From assembly GCA_947624775.1 (NCBI GenBank), contig CANQLT010000009.1, forward strand, positions 1-45,751: DNA of 45,751 nt, written 5' to 3'. Both the position numbers and the translations under genes were made by a program. Within the stretch, counting starts at the first letter, position 1; every line of letters starts with the position of its first letter. The stretch is from an uncultured Monoglobus sp. Its GTDB lineage: Bacteria; Bacillota; Clostridia; Monoglobales; Monoglobaceae. Below the pieces are notes generated by a model, which did no database searches, had not been told where the DNA came from, and saw nothing but the letters and a program-made list of their open reading frames with translations. Below, piece by piece: positions 1 through 7,873 of the stretch.

Positions 1-78
1 TTAGCAATAAGATGGATACGGACGCGGCTGGCTGCCGTGTGCCTTACCCATAAATCTATTATAGTAGGAGATGAATAT

Positions 79-762
79 ATGAACGAACGCAAATTCCGTC
101 ATGAATATAAATATTTTATATCATACTCAGACTACCTTTCTTTATCGTCGCGCCTGTCCGCGGTCGCCATGCACGACACGCATACGGGCGTCTCGGGAAA
201 GTACAATATCCGCAGCCTGTATTTCGATAATTTATACGACAGCGCGTTGAAGGATAAGATAAACGGCGTGAACAACCGCGAGAAATTTCGCATCCGTTGC
301 TATAATTATGACGACTCGTTTATAAGGCTCGAAAAAAAGAGCAAGATAAACGGTCTGTGCAATAAGATCTCCGCGCCGCTCACGCGCGCTGAAACGGAGC
401 GTATCATAAGCGGCGATATTTCATGGATGTCGGGAAGCGGGCGCGCGCTCGTGATTGAGTTGTATTCGAAGATGAAGGCAGGACTTTTAAAGCCGAAGGT
501 AATAGTCGAATACACGCGCGAACCGTATGTGTTCCGCGCGGGCAACGTGCGCATCACGTTTGACTATAACCTGCGGACGGGGATTAAATGCACGGATTTA
601 TTCGATTTTACTGCTCCGCTCGCTTCAACCAATGCGGGCGAAATACTTGTTGAGATAAAATACGACGAGTTCCTGCCCGACGTTATCCGCGATATAGTGC
701 AGATAAATGACCGTCAATGCGGCGCGTTTTCGAAATACGGCGCGTGCAGAATGTACGGCTGA
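79..762 (+). CDS. VTC-domain (polyphosphate polymerase-like) protein
   Basis: A 227-residue soluble protein of the VTC / polyphosphate polymerase superfamily, a tunnel-shaped fold that in yeast Vtc4 makes polyphosphate from ATP. The basic and acidic strand motifs expected to line the tunnel are visible: RHEYKYFI near the N-terminus, KFRIRCYN, IRLEKKSK, KVIVEYTR, RITFDYNLRTG and, at the C-terminus, ILVEIKYDEFLP. I chose the ATG at 79 because TAGGAG lies 8 nt upstream; a longer reading from 37 has no such site. It is the first gene of a tight operon with a DUF4956 protein and a CotH kinase-like protein, a trio seen repeatedly in Firmicutes. Polymerase activity is inferred from the family, not shown; in this context the enzyme could serve a cell-surface modification. 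No promoter was found in the 78 bases before it. Confidence 0.82.
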   Translation: MNERKFRHEYKYFISYSDYLSLSSRLSAVAMHDTHTGVSGKYNIRSLYFDNLYDSALKDKINGVNNREKFRIRCYNYDDSFIRLEKKSKINGLCNKISAPLTRAETERIISGDISWMSGSGRALVIELYSKMKAGLLKPKVIVEYTREPYVFRAGNVRITFDYNLRTGIKCTDLFDFTAPLASTNAGEILVEIKYDEFLPDVIRDIVQINDRQCGAFSKYGACRMYG

Positions 763-798
763 AAATTACAATAAACAAACCAAAAGGAGAATAAAACG

Positions 799-1473
799 AT
801 GAGCTTTAATGATATTTTCAAATCAAATTTCTTGGATAATATAACCTCGGTGTCAGTACTTGACATGGTAATTGTGATGCTTCTCGCATTTGCGATAGGA
901 CTTTTCATATTCCTCGTTTATAAAAAGACATTCAGCGGTGTTATGTATTCGTCCTCGTTCGGCGTTACTCTCGTGGCGCTGACGCTGATTTCTACGTTCG
1001 TAATACTCGCTGTCACGAGTAATGTGGTATTATCGCTCGGCATGGTCGGTGCGCTGTCCATAGTGCGTTTTCGAACGGCGATAAAAGAGCCTCTCGATAT
1101 AGCGTTTCTGTTCTGGGCGATCGCGGCGGGAATAGTTCTCGCGGCGGGCATGATACCGCTGGCGGTGTTCGGAAGCGTTTTGATAGGCGTGATCATGCTC
1201 ATATTCTGCAACAAAAAATCATCCGACAGTCCGTATATTGTTATCATAAATTGCGACGGACAGCAGTCGGAAAAAGCGGCGGCGGAGGCGCTTTCGACGT
1301 TTGTTAAGAAAATGGTTGTAAAAAGCAAGACGGTCACGGCGGATTCGTGCGAGCTTAACTATGAGGTTCGCTTAAAGCCCGACGGAAATACAGATTTCGT
1401 CCACGCGCTCACGGGAGTCGAAGGAGTCAGAAATGCCGTTCTGGTAAGCTATAACGGCGATTACATGAATTAG
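799..1473 (+). CDS. DUF4956 integral membrane protein
   Basis: A 224-residue protein with about four membrane helices in its first 135 residues (starting near residues 15, 50, 105 and 120) followed by a soluble tail of roughly 85 residues. The stretch GMVGALSIVRFRTAIKEP between helices is the hallmark of the DUF4956 family. AAAGGAG lies just upstream of the ATG. It sits 36 nt behind the VTC-domain gene and 9 nt before the cotH-like gene, so the three are very likely co-transcribed and work together at the membrane. The molecular function of the family is unknown; a role as membrane partner or channel for the VTC protein is only inference from conserved neighbourhood. Confidence 0.8.
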   Translation: MSFNDIFKSNFLDNITSVSVLDMVIVMLLAFAIGLFIFLVYKKTFSGVMYSSSFGVTLVALTLISTFVILAVTSNVVLSLGMVGALSIVRFRTAIKEPLDIAFLFWAIAAGIVLAAGMIPLAVFGSVLIGVIMLIFCNKKSSDSPYIVIINCDGQQSEKAAAEALSTFVKKMVVKSKTVTADSCELNYEVRLKPDGNTDFVHALTGVEGVRNAVLVSYNGDYMN

Positions 1474-1482
1474 GGTGATACT

Positions 1483-3456
1483 ATGATAGGCAACAGACAT
1501 ATTACAGCGATATGCTGCGTAATGCTCGCGCTTGCGCTTGTGTTCACCTGCGTTTTCGTGTCGGGACTTTTCCCCGCCGCGAGCGTTGCCGTAAACGCGG
1601 ATACGGCGCAGTTCGGATATGTCGATACTCTGTTTAACACGTCATATGTCCATTCGCTCAACATAAGCGTCGATGATGAAAAATGGCAGGAAATGCTCGA
1701 TAATGCAATGGCTGAGGAGTATATAAGCTGCGACGTGACGATTGACGGGACTACGCTTAAAAACGTCGCGATCCGTCCGAAGGGCAACACGTCGCTCTCT
1801 AATGTGCAGAGCAAAGATTCCGACAGGTACAGCTTTAAAATAAAGTTTAACAAGTACGATGAGGACACAACATACAAGGGGCTCGACAAGCTGGCGCTCA
1901 ACAACATAATTCAGGACAACACATATATGAAGGACTATTTCAGCTACCGCATGATGGCTGAAGCCGGAGCGGAAGCGCCGCTTTGCAGCTTTATTTACAT
2001 CAAGGTAAACAACGAGGACCGGGGCTTGTACTTAGCTGTCGAAGCGATCGACGAAGCTTTCGCCGAACGAAACTACGGCAGCGACCACGGCGAAATTTAC
2101 AAGCCCGAAAGTATGGCGATGGGCGGCGGTATGGGCAGACGCGAAAACGGTGACAAGCCGCCCGAAATGCCCGGTGGAGGATTCGGCGGCGGTATGCCGC
2201 CAATGCCCGATTTTGAAACGAATACGGAAGCGGCGGAGCGGCCTGCAAATATGGGCGGACCGGGCGGCAGACCCGGCGGTAATAATACAGTCGCGCTCAT
2301 ATATCAGGACGACAACCCCGACAGCTATTCCGCGATATTCGATTACAGCGCGTTCGATATAGATGAAGCCGATAAAAAGCGGCTCATAAGCTCATTAAAG
2401 CAGCTTAATGAGAGTGAAAATCTTGAAGAGGTCGTGGACGTTGACGAGGTCCTTCGCTACTTTGCGGCGCATAATTTCACGGTCAATTCCGACAGCTACA
2501 CGGGTAATCTCATGCATAATTACTACCTCCATGAAAAAGACGGAAAAATGTCTATGATAGCGTGGGATTACAACCTCGCCTTCGGCGGGATGGGCGGCGG
2601 ACCCGGCGGACGCGCCAATCGCGGCGGAGAAAGCGCAACCGACTCCGCAACCAAATACGTCAATTATCCGATAGACACGCCTATGCTCGGCGCGTCAATG
2701 GACGAGCGCCCGATGATAGGAAAGCTTTTTGAGAACGAGGAATATATGGCGCACTATCACGAGGTGTTTGACGAGTTCATCACAGGCTATTTTGAAAGCG
2801 GCGATTTTGAAAATGAGTACAACCGCGTATTCAATATGATTGCCGAGTATGTGCAAAAAGACCCGACTAAATTCTGCACTTTTGACGAGTTTGTGACGGC
2901 TGCCGGAAATTTAAAGCAATTCTGCCTGCTCCGCGCCGAGAGCGTGCGCGGTCAGCTCGACGGCACTATTCCGTCAACGGACGAAGGACAATCTGCCGAC
3001 TCGTCAATGCTCATAGATGCGTCATCGGTTGATATTGATTCAATGGGCGATATGGGCATGGGCGGCGGCCCGGGCGGTATGGATCACGAAGGCGCTCCGA
3101 AGGACGAAAATGCGGCTGACGCAGAAACCGGTTCCGCTCATGAGAACCCGCCCGAAGATATGACGGAAAACGGCAATACTCCGCCCGACGGCGGACGCGG
3201 AAACGGAATGTTTGACACTTCTCGTCTCGCAGGTATGCTCGGCATGGACGAGACGGAGCTTGAGGCTATGAGCGAGGATGAAATCAGAACGCTTATAGAG
3301 GAGAAGATAAACGCCGGCGAGCTTAATATGTCGCCGCGCGGCGACAGTATATTGAGGCAGAGCCGTACTGAAAGTTACGCGCTTTTCGGCGCAAGTCTTC
3401 TGTTGTTGCTCATTGGAATTGTTTTCGCGTTTATATACAAACGAAGAAGGATATAA
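1483..3456 (+). CDS. CotH kinase-like membrane-anchored protein
   Basis: A 657-residue surface protein. Residues 1-38 form a signal peptide or anchor. The CotH protein-kinase-like domain follows, with recognisable motifs GLDKLALNNIIQDNTYMKDY, DRGLYLAVEAID and, near residue 358, MIAWDYNLAFGG, which corresponds to the metal-binding DxN region. CotH in Bacillus phosphorylates spore-coat proteins. Low-complexity Gly/Met/Pro segments interrupt the domain (about 206-270 and 368-382) and another Gly/Met/Asp-rich stretch covers about 524-575. A single C-terminal membrane helix (about 632-652) ends in a basic KRRRI tail, so the catalytic part should face outward. It is the last gene of the VTC/DUF4956/CotH operon and a bidirectional terminator follows. 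Substrates are unknown; the Met/Gly-rich regions could be substrates of the enzyme itself. Confidence 0.85.
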   Translation: MIGNRHITAICCVMLALALVFTCVFVSGLFPAASVAVNADTAQFGYVDTLFNTSYVHSLNISVDDEKWQEMLDNAMAEEYISCDVTIDGTTLKNVAIRPKGNTSLSNVQSKDSDRYSFKIKFNKYDEDTTYKGLDKLALNNIIQDNTYMKDYFSYRMMAEAGAEAPLCSFIYIKVNNEDRGLYLAVEAIDEAFAERNYGSDHGEIYKPESMAMGGGMGRRENGDKPPEMPGGGFGGGMPPMPDFETNTEAAERPANMGGPGGRPGGNNTVALIYQDDNPDSYSAIFDYSAFDIDEADKKRLISSLKQLNESENLEEVVDVDEVLRYFAAHNFTVNSDSYTGNLMHNYYLHEKDGKMSMIAWDYNLAFGGMGGGPGGRANRGGESATDSATKYVNYPIDTPMLGASMDERPMIGKLFENEEYMAHYHEVFDEFITGYFESGDFENEYNRVFNMIAEYVQKDPTKFCTFDEFVTAAGNLKQFCLLRAESVRGQLDGTIPSTDEGQSADSSMLIDASSVDIDSMGDMGMGGGPGGMDHEGAPKDENAADAETGSAHENPPEDMTENGNTPPDGGRGNGMFDTSRLAGMLGMDETELEAMSEDEIRTLIEEKINAGELNMSPRGDSILRQSRTESYALFGASLLLLLIGIVFAFIYKRRRI

Positions 3457-3476
3457 GGATACGTAAAATTCAACTT

Positions 3477-3506
3477 AAAATGCCGGGAATTACACCCCGG
3501 CATTTT
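3477..3506. terminator. Bidirectional intrinsic terminator
   Basis: An 11-bp perfect inverted repeat (AAAATGCCGGG / CCCGGCATTTT) with an 8-nt loop. The A-run before and T-run after the stem let it end both the plus-strand CotH operon and the minus-strand stalk-domain gene that converge here. Confidence 0.9.
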
Positions 3507-3529
3507 ATCGTTCCTGTTCGTCATTTTAA

Positions 3530-5161
3530 TTAATCGGCGGGAATGAGATCGAGCAGATCGAAGCGTCGGCGGGTGCCGTCGGTTTGGTCGGTGACGGTGA
3601 GGTACCGTCCGTCGGGGCTGACTTCGGGATCGTTCGCGGGCGTGATCCCGTATGCGGACATAAGACGCGCGACAGGCACCGCGAGGCCGTTTGAGCATAC
3701 CTTGAATAATTCAACGGTGCCGAGAGAGCTGAAATTGAAGCCGATTATTGTGTGATCCGTGCCTTTATAGAGATATTCTTTTGTAACGTTTGGCATATCG
3801 TCATAGGTGGTGTATACCCGCTCAATCTGGGTCTCATAACCGGGGAATCCCTCCATCGAGGTATCAACATGCAGAGCGCCGTCCCACTCGCTTTCTATGC
3901 CGCAGGAGATATCATAATTTTCAAAGGGCGTGATCTTCAGATTGTCGAGCCGAACCATCGGCTCACCGTCCACGCTGAGACATTCAACTCCCGTGCCGTT
4001 GATATAAACGGCCTTGGGCGCGGCGGCGTCCACGGTCCCCATATCTGTCCCGGGCGGCAGAGGCTTTGATGCGTCTTTGGTTCCGCCGCCGTTTTTTATC
4101 AGTACGATCATGCTGTCGTCTGAGAAGGTCTCCTCAAACCCGAAGGCTTTAAGCGTGTCGATATCGGCGTAGGTGCCGTTTTGGACGACCATAGCGCGGA
4201 CGGGAACGCCATCGATAAACACGTCAAAGCTCGGGGAAACCGCAGTCTTTCCTACGGGGCTTTCGGGAGTTGAAAATACCGGAGCATCGGGCGAGGTCTC
4301 CGAAATCGGGGTTATTATGCAGCTTTTCAGATCCATTGAGTAGCTGCCTTCGCGTCCGTCGTTCCTGTATCCCGTGAAATATAGAGTGTCGTTCTTCATC
4401 TCGGTGACCTCGATGTGGGTGACGCCCCATTGGCCGTTGAAGCCGTATTTGTAAAACACATCTCCGAGCTCGTTCGATCTGCCGCTGTCCGTAAACTGAC
4501 GATAATAAGTATAGGTGCCGTGAGACGTGCCGCTCGATGAGCATACGACCAGGTCAAAGTCCGAGCCTCGGTAGGTCGCGTCATGGCGCCAATTGAATTT
4601 GCCGGTCGGGTCTGTGAAGTCCGCGATCTGTTTGTCTTTGGGCTCTGTCGGCGCTGTGTCAAGGCAGAGCAGTCTTTGGCTGTCGTTGTACGTGTGGCGC
4701 ATGCCGAATTCATATCCGCCATCCTCTGCCATCCTGCCCAGATCTTCCACCTTCGCGGCCATGCGGCCGTTTATGGCATAGGCGTCAACCTCTGAGCCGT
4801 TAAAAAGCACGGTTATATCCGTTTCGTAGGTGTGGCCCGCGGTGTCTCCGACTTTGCCGCGGGAGATCTCGGGCATATTATCGCGCGGCGTCTCGTCGGT
4901 TTGGTTCACAAAAAGCGTTCTTATGCTGTCGTCATACGTGACCGTGAATCCGTAATCTCTCAGGTCCTCCATAGCGATCAGCGTCTCGCCGTCCACGCAG
5001 AAAGAGTTTATGTCGCGCCCGTTCACGCGGGTCAAAATATCGGTGGTGTAGATCGTCTCGGCGATGTCGCCGACAGCGGCGCGCGCGGGAGCGGGCGCGC
5101 ATGTCATTGTCAGCGCGAGCGCCGCGGCCGCGGCTTTTTTGAGTAAATTTTTCGATTTCAT
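3530..5161 (-). CDS. Secreted stalk-domain (copper amine oxidase N-terminal-like) protein
   Basis: A 543-residue exported protein with a clear Sec signal peptide (KSKNLLKKAAAAALALTMTCA..ARA). It contains about four copies of the 'copper amine oxidase N-terminal-like' stalk module, each with a short beta motif, a predicted 'VDGE.LIAMEDLRDYGF' helix and a 'TVTYDDSIRTLFV' strand; the copies begin near residues 30, 100, 315 and 395. The middle part (about 180-290) has Tyr/Asp-rich beta repeats, and the C-terminus ends with a propeller-like SPDGRYLTVTD motif. These modules are structural and do not imply oxidase activity. The ATG at 5161 is chosen because AAGGAG lies 8 nt away; a TTG at 5167 is too close to it. 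The gene is monocistronic and convergent with the CotH operon. Likely extracellular or wall-associated; function unknown. Confidence 0.72.
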   Translation of the reverse strand: MKSKNLLKKAAAAALALTMTCAPAPARAAVGDIAETIYTTDILTRVNGRDINSFCVDGETLIAMEDLRDYGFTVTYDDSIRTLFVNQTDETPRDNMPEISRGKVGDTAGHTYETDITVLFNGSEVDAYAINGRMAAKVEDLGRMAEDGGYEFGMRHTYNDSQRLLCLDTAPTEPKDKQIADFTDPTGKFNWRHDATYRGSDFDLVVCSSSGTSHGTYTYYRQFTDSGRSNELGDVFYKYGFNGQWGVTHIEVTEMKNDTLYFTGYRNDGREGSYSMDLKSCIITPISETSPDAPVFSTPESPVGKTAVSPSFDVFIDGVPVRAMVVQNGTYADIDTLKAFGFEETFSDDSMIVLIKNGGGTKDASKPLPPGTDMGTVDAAAPKAVYINGTGVECLSVDGEPMVRLDNLKITPFENYDISCGIESEWDGALHVDTSMEGFPGYETQIERVYTTYDDMPNVTKEYLYKGTDHTIIGFNFSSLGTVELFKVCSNGLAVPVARLMSAYGITPANDPEVSPDGRYLTVTDQTDGTRRRFDLLDLIPAD

Positions 5162-5268
5162 TCGCAAAGCTCCTTTCCTAAGTTTATAGATTTATGAAAT
5201 CAAATCATATATTGTTAGACGATAAAAAACCCGATTTTGTTCCCAATATTATTTAAATTTATTAAACC

Positions 5269-5299
5269 CGAAGCGGGCGGCAATTTGCCGTCCGCTTCG
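5269..5299 (-). terminator. Hairpin downstream of the YoeB/RelB-type module
   Basis: A 15-bp inverted repeat (CGAAGCGGGCGGCAA / TTGCCGTCCGCTTCG, one G-T position) with almost no spacer. Read on the minus strand it is followed by GGTTTAATAAATTT, a weak T-tract, so it may terminate the toxin-antitoxin transcript. Confidence 0.55.
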
Positions 5300-5327
5300 A
5301 TTATCGCAGATAGGTATTTATTGTTCT

Positions 5328-5588
5328 TTATTTGTCGTCATAATGACCTTTACACTGTTTAACGATTATCATTCCGTCCGATACCTCATAAACAAGTCTG
5401 TCTTTTTCATTGATCCGCCTGCTCCAATCGGATGTGCCGCGCAGAGGCTCCGGTTTGCCCTCTCCCTCAAAAGGCTCGCGCTGTATGCTTTTCAATAAAG
5501 AATTGATCTTTTTCAGAATTTTTTTGTCATGGGATTGCCAATACAGGTATTCGTCCCACGCGTCTTCGGCAAATGTTATCTTACTCAA
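5328..5588 (-). CDS. yoeB: Txe/YoeB-family mRNA interferase toxin
   Basis: An 86-residue toxin that matches YoeB along its length: ITFAEDAWDEYLYWQ at the N-terminus, KKINSLLKSIQREPF, the GEGKPEPL loop with the expected catalytic Glu, WSRRINEKDRLVYEV with the catalytic Arg, and CKGHYDDK with the C-terminal catalytic His. YoeB toxins cleave mRNA in the ribosomal A site. The start codon is TTG: the sequence TTGAGTAA contains both the toxin start and the antitoxin stop, so translation is coupled by an 8-nt overlap. GGAGG inside the antitoxin gene lies 9 nt before this TTG. A weak start and overlap would keep toxin below antitoxin. Only the last few residues (DDK tail) differ from the usual HY end. 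Confidence 0.9.
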   Translation of the reverse strand: MSKITFAEDAWDEYLYWQSHDKKILKKINSLLKSIQREPFEGEGKPEPLRGTSDWSRRINEKDRLVYEVSDGMIIVKQCKGHYDDK

Positions 5589-5853
5589 TTTCCATTGCCT
5601 CCAGTTCGTCCATAGATTTCACAACAACTCGGCCTGTGCGTACCTGCTCGTCTGCCTTGCGTATCTGCGCCATGTTGCTTTCGGAATAAAAGGGATCGAT
5701 CGGCGCGGTAATATCGAACGGAATTCTTCTGTCGCGCAAGGCCTTTTTCGCGTAAACCATGAAAAAGGTTGTAAGGTTCATACCCATTTCGGCGCACATT
5801 TCGTCAAGCTGCTTTTTCATCTCGTCATCGAATCTAAGACTTATAGTGGTCAT
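5581..5853 (-). CDS. RelB/DinJ-family antitoxin
   Basis: A 90-residue antitoxin. The N-terminal segment TTISLRFDDEMKKQLDEMC is the ribbon-helix-helix DNA-binding unit of RelB/DinJ proteins, followed by the family signature MNLTTFFMVYAKKALRDRRIPFDI and an acidic C-terminal toxin-wrapping tail. The ATG at 5853 is preferred over a GTG at 5862 because AAAGGAA sits 9 nt before it. The gene is the first of the pair and, by family precedent, should repress its own promoter alone and more strongly with toxin. Pairing a DinJ-like antitoxin with a YoeB-like toxin is a common mix in Firmicutes. Confidence 0.88.
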   Translation of the reverse strand: MTTISLRFDDEMKKQLDEMCAEMGMNLTTFFMVYAKKALRDRRIPFDITAPIDPFYSESNMAQIRKADEQVRTGRVVVKSMDELEAMEIE

Positions 5854-5886
5854 AATAATCACTTCCTTTCATAGCTGTTATACGTT

Positions 5887-5942
5887 ATTATATCACAAAA
5901 AGAAGCAATTTGCAACATATTTAATTAAATTTGTTGCAAATT
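5887..5942 (-). promoter_or_regulatory. Promoter and inverted-repeat operator of the YoeB/RelB-type module
   Basis: Minus-strand -35 TTGCAA (5910-5915), 17-bp spacer, -10 TATAAT (5887-5892) with an extended TGTGA before it. An 11-bp perfect inverted repeat AATTTGCAACA / TGTTGCAAATT (5907-5917 and 5932-5942, 14-nt spacer) covers the -35 box, the expected place for a RelB-type repressor. Confidence 0.75.
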
Positions 5943-6118
5943 TATTAAACCGCGCAGTTCTAATCACTATTCGCTAATCGCTAATCACTATGTTCGCATT
6001 CCCGCGTGAAAACAATAGTGTTGTAAATTTTTGTTTTAATTTTATATTATATATATTTGAAAATTATGCGGGATTGCGGGACTTTTTGCTGAAACCCACG
6101 TATCCACGGGCTTTGCGC

Positions 6119-6152
6119 AGTCCCACATTTTATAATTTCACGTGGGACTTTT
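6119..6152 (+). promoter_or_regulatory. Terminator-like hairpin with a competing partner
   Basis: An 8-bp stem AGTCCCAC / GTGGGACT (6119-6126 and 6142-6149) followed by TTTTGTT. An upstream GGGAC (6078-6082), itself followed by TTTTTG, could pair with the same GTCCC, so two mutually exclusive structures are possible. It lies before the promoter at 6213, so it is more likely an end of upstream transcription or a decayed attenuator than the transporter leader. The rest of 5943-6118 holds short direct repeats of CTAATCACTAT and AT-rich sequence; I see no gene. Confidence 0.35.
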
Positions 6153-6212
6153 GTTCCGTTTCGCGAGCAGGGGCGTTTAAAAATCGAAAAATCATTAATG
6201 AACAATTTTATA

Positions 6213-6241
6213 TTGACAATTATTAAAGATTGTGATAATAT
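6213..6241 (+). promoter_or_regulatory. Promoter of the amino-acid ABC transporter operon
   Basis: -35 TTGACA (6213-6218), 17-bp spacer, -10 TAATAT (6236-6241), with TGTGA in front of the -10. The predicted start near 6248 gives a leader of about 30 nt before the ATG at 6279. Confidence 0.75.
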
Positions 6242-6278
6242 TTTTTTGTACAAAATATTCCAAACGGGAGGTTCAATT

Positions 6279-7130
6279 ATGAAACTTAAGAAAATTCTGG
6301 CACTGGTGCTGGCGCTGGCGCTGGCGGTAACCGTTCTGGCGGCATGCGGAAGCGCTCCGGCGGATAACGCCAAAACCGACGAGGGCACAGCCGCGAAGAC
6401 CGACGCAGAGTCGACCGAGTCCGATCTGGCTTACATAAAGGACAAGGGCGAGATGGTTATAGGCATCACGCTGTTTGAGCCCATGAACTACTATGAGGGC
6501 GACGAGCTGGTAGGCTTTGAGACCGAGTTCAGCACGGCCGTGTGCGAAAAGCTCGGCGTTACGCCCAAGTATCAGGAGATCGACTGGGGATCAAAGGAGA
6601 TCGAGCTCAGCTCAAAGAACATCGACTGCATCTGGAACGGTTTGACGATCACCGACGAGAGAAAAGAGAACATGGCTATCACCGAGCCTTATATGAACAA
6701 CAGACAGGTCATGATAGTTAAGGCTGATAACGTTGACGCTTATTCTCAGAGCGTTGACGGTCTTGACGTTATCGCGGAGGTCGATTCTACCGGCTATGAG
6801 CTGATAGAGAGCGACGAGTTCTTCGCGAACGCCAACGCTACGGCCGTTGACTCTCAGGCCAAGGCTCTGATGGACGTTGCGGCGGGCACTTCCGATGTGG
6901 CGGTCGTTGACTATGTTTCCTCGATCGGCGCTATCGGCGAGGGCACCGACTACGCGGACCTGGTAGTTGCTCCCAACGAGTTCCCCGGCGACGAGTACGG
7001 CGTTGCTTTCAGAAAGGGCAGCGACGTCGCGGAAGAGGTCAACAAGGCCGTGAAGGAACTGGCGGCGGACGGCACTCTGGCGACGATAGCCGAGAAGTAC
7101 GGTCTGCAGGATCTGCTCATGGTGGAGTAA
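6279..7130 (+). CDS. Amino-acid ABC transporter substrate-binding lipoprotein
   Basis: A 283-residue binding protein of the family 3 (polar amino acid) type. It starts with a lipoprotein signal (MKLKKILALVLALALAV) and a lipobox VLAAC, so the mature protein is lipid-anchored on the outer face of the membrane. The family 3 core is visible: DKGEMVIGITLFEPMNYY, LVGFETEFSTAVCEKLG, IDCIWNGLTITDERKENM and DVAVVDYVSSIGA. CGGGAGG precedes the chosen ATG. The gene lies before permease and ATPase genes of the same system, and a stem-loop after it may raise its expression relative to them. The exact substrate (for example glutamine, arginine or cystine) cannot be told from the sequence. Confidence 0.9.
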   Translation: MKLKKILALVLALALAVTVLAACGSAPADNAKTDEGTAAKTDAESTESDLAYIKDKGEMVIGITLFEPMNYYEGDELVGFETEFSTAVCEKLGVTPKYQEIDWGSKEIELSSKNIDCIWNGLTITDERKENMAITEPYMNNRQVMIVKADNVDAYSQSVDGLDVIAEVDSTGYELIESDEFFANANATAVDSQAKALMDVAAGTSDVAVVDYVSSIGAIGEGTDYADLVVAPNEFPGDEYGVAFRKGSDVAEEVNKAVKELAADGTLATIAEKYGLQDLLMVE

Positions 7131-7144
7131 TCTTTTGAATTTCA

Positions 7145-7187
7145 CAGGCTAAACGGCGCGGTTCGCACGGCGTTTAGCCTGTAGTTT
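7145..7187 (+). terminator. Intercistronic hairpin after the binding-protein gene
   Basis: An 11-bp stem CAGGCTAAACG / CGTTTAGCCTG with a 15-nt loop, followed by TAGTTTTG. The short T-tract suggests partial termination or 3'-end protection, giving more binding protein than membrane components, a usual arrangement in ABC operons. Confidence 0.6.
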
Positions 7188-7212
7188 TGTGTAAAGACAA
7201 AAGGAGTTTTAA

Positions 7213-7860
7213 ATGGATAGATTATCGGAAGTAAGCGCCTCCCTTGTGGGCGGCTTTGAATATAACTGTATAATTTTTTTCTGCACTCTGATTATGGCGG
7301 TGCCTCTGGGGCTTGTTATAACCTTTGGCTCAATGTCAAGATTCAAGCCGCTCAAGTGGGTGTCGAAAACCTTTGTGTGGATAATCAGGGGCACGCCGCT
7401 GATGCTGCAGCTGTTTGTGGTGCTGTACGCGCCGGGACTTATCTTTGATATTCCCATAAAATCCAGAATGACCGCGGTGCTTATCGCGTTTGTCATCAAC
7501 TACGCGGCGTACTTTTCGGAGATCTACCGCGGCGGCATCGAGAGCATACCCAAAGGCCAGTACGAGGCGGGTCAGGTCCTCGGTCTCACAAAGCCGCAGG
7601 TGTTCTTTAAAGTAGTGCTGTTCCAGGTCATCAAGCGTGTGATCCCCGCCATGGGCAACGAGATAATAACGCTTGTCAAGGACACGTCTCTGGCGAGGAT
7701 AATCGGAGTGACCGAGATCATCATGTGCGCCGAGAGGTTCACCAAGCAGGGCCTCATCTGGCCGCTGTTCTCAACGGGTCTGTTCTTCCTGGCGTTCTGC
7801 GGAATACTGACGCTGCTGTTCGGATACATAGAAAAGAAGCTTGACTATTACAAGGGATAA
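7213..7860 (+). CDS. Amino-acid ABC transporter permease
   Basis: A 215-residue integral membrane protein of the HisMQ/GlnP family with about five helices. The cytoplasmic coupling (EAA) loop reads YEAGQVLGLTKPQVFFKVVLFQVIKRVIPAMGNEIITLVKDTSL, here split only for description: the EAG..LG core contacts the ATPase. Other family landmarks are WIIRGTPLMLQL and the YFSEIYRGGIESIP segment. It has AAAGGAG 9 nt upstream of the ATG. The single permease gene implies a homodimeric channel with the ATPase encoded next. Confidence 0.9.
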   Translation: MDRLSEVSASLVGGFEYNCIIFFCTLIMAVPLGLVITFGSMSRFKPLKWVSKTFVWIIRGTPLMLQLFVVLYAPGLIFDIPIKSRMTAVLIAFVINYAAYFSEIYRGGIESIPKGQYEAGQVLGLTKPQVFFKVVLFQVIKRVIPAMGNEIITLVKDTSLARIIGVTEIIMCAERFTKQGLIWPLFSTGLFFLAFCGILTLLFGYIEKKLDYYKG

Positions 7861-7873
7861 GGGGGCGAGTTCT

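Noticed and set aside
1-78. Gene at the left edge
   Set aside because: The first 78 bases show no convincing coding frame, tRNA or promoter; probably the tail of an upstream gap.
5990-6226. Open frame of 78 codons before the transporter
   Set aside because: No ribosome site, AT-rich random-looking translation, and it overlaps the promoter at 6213.
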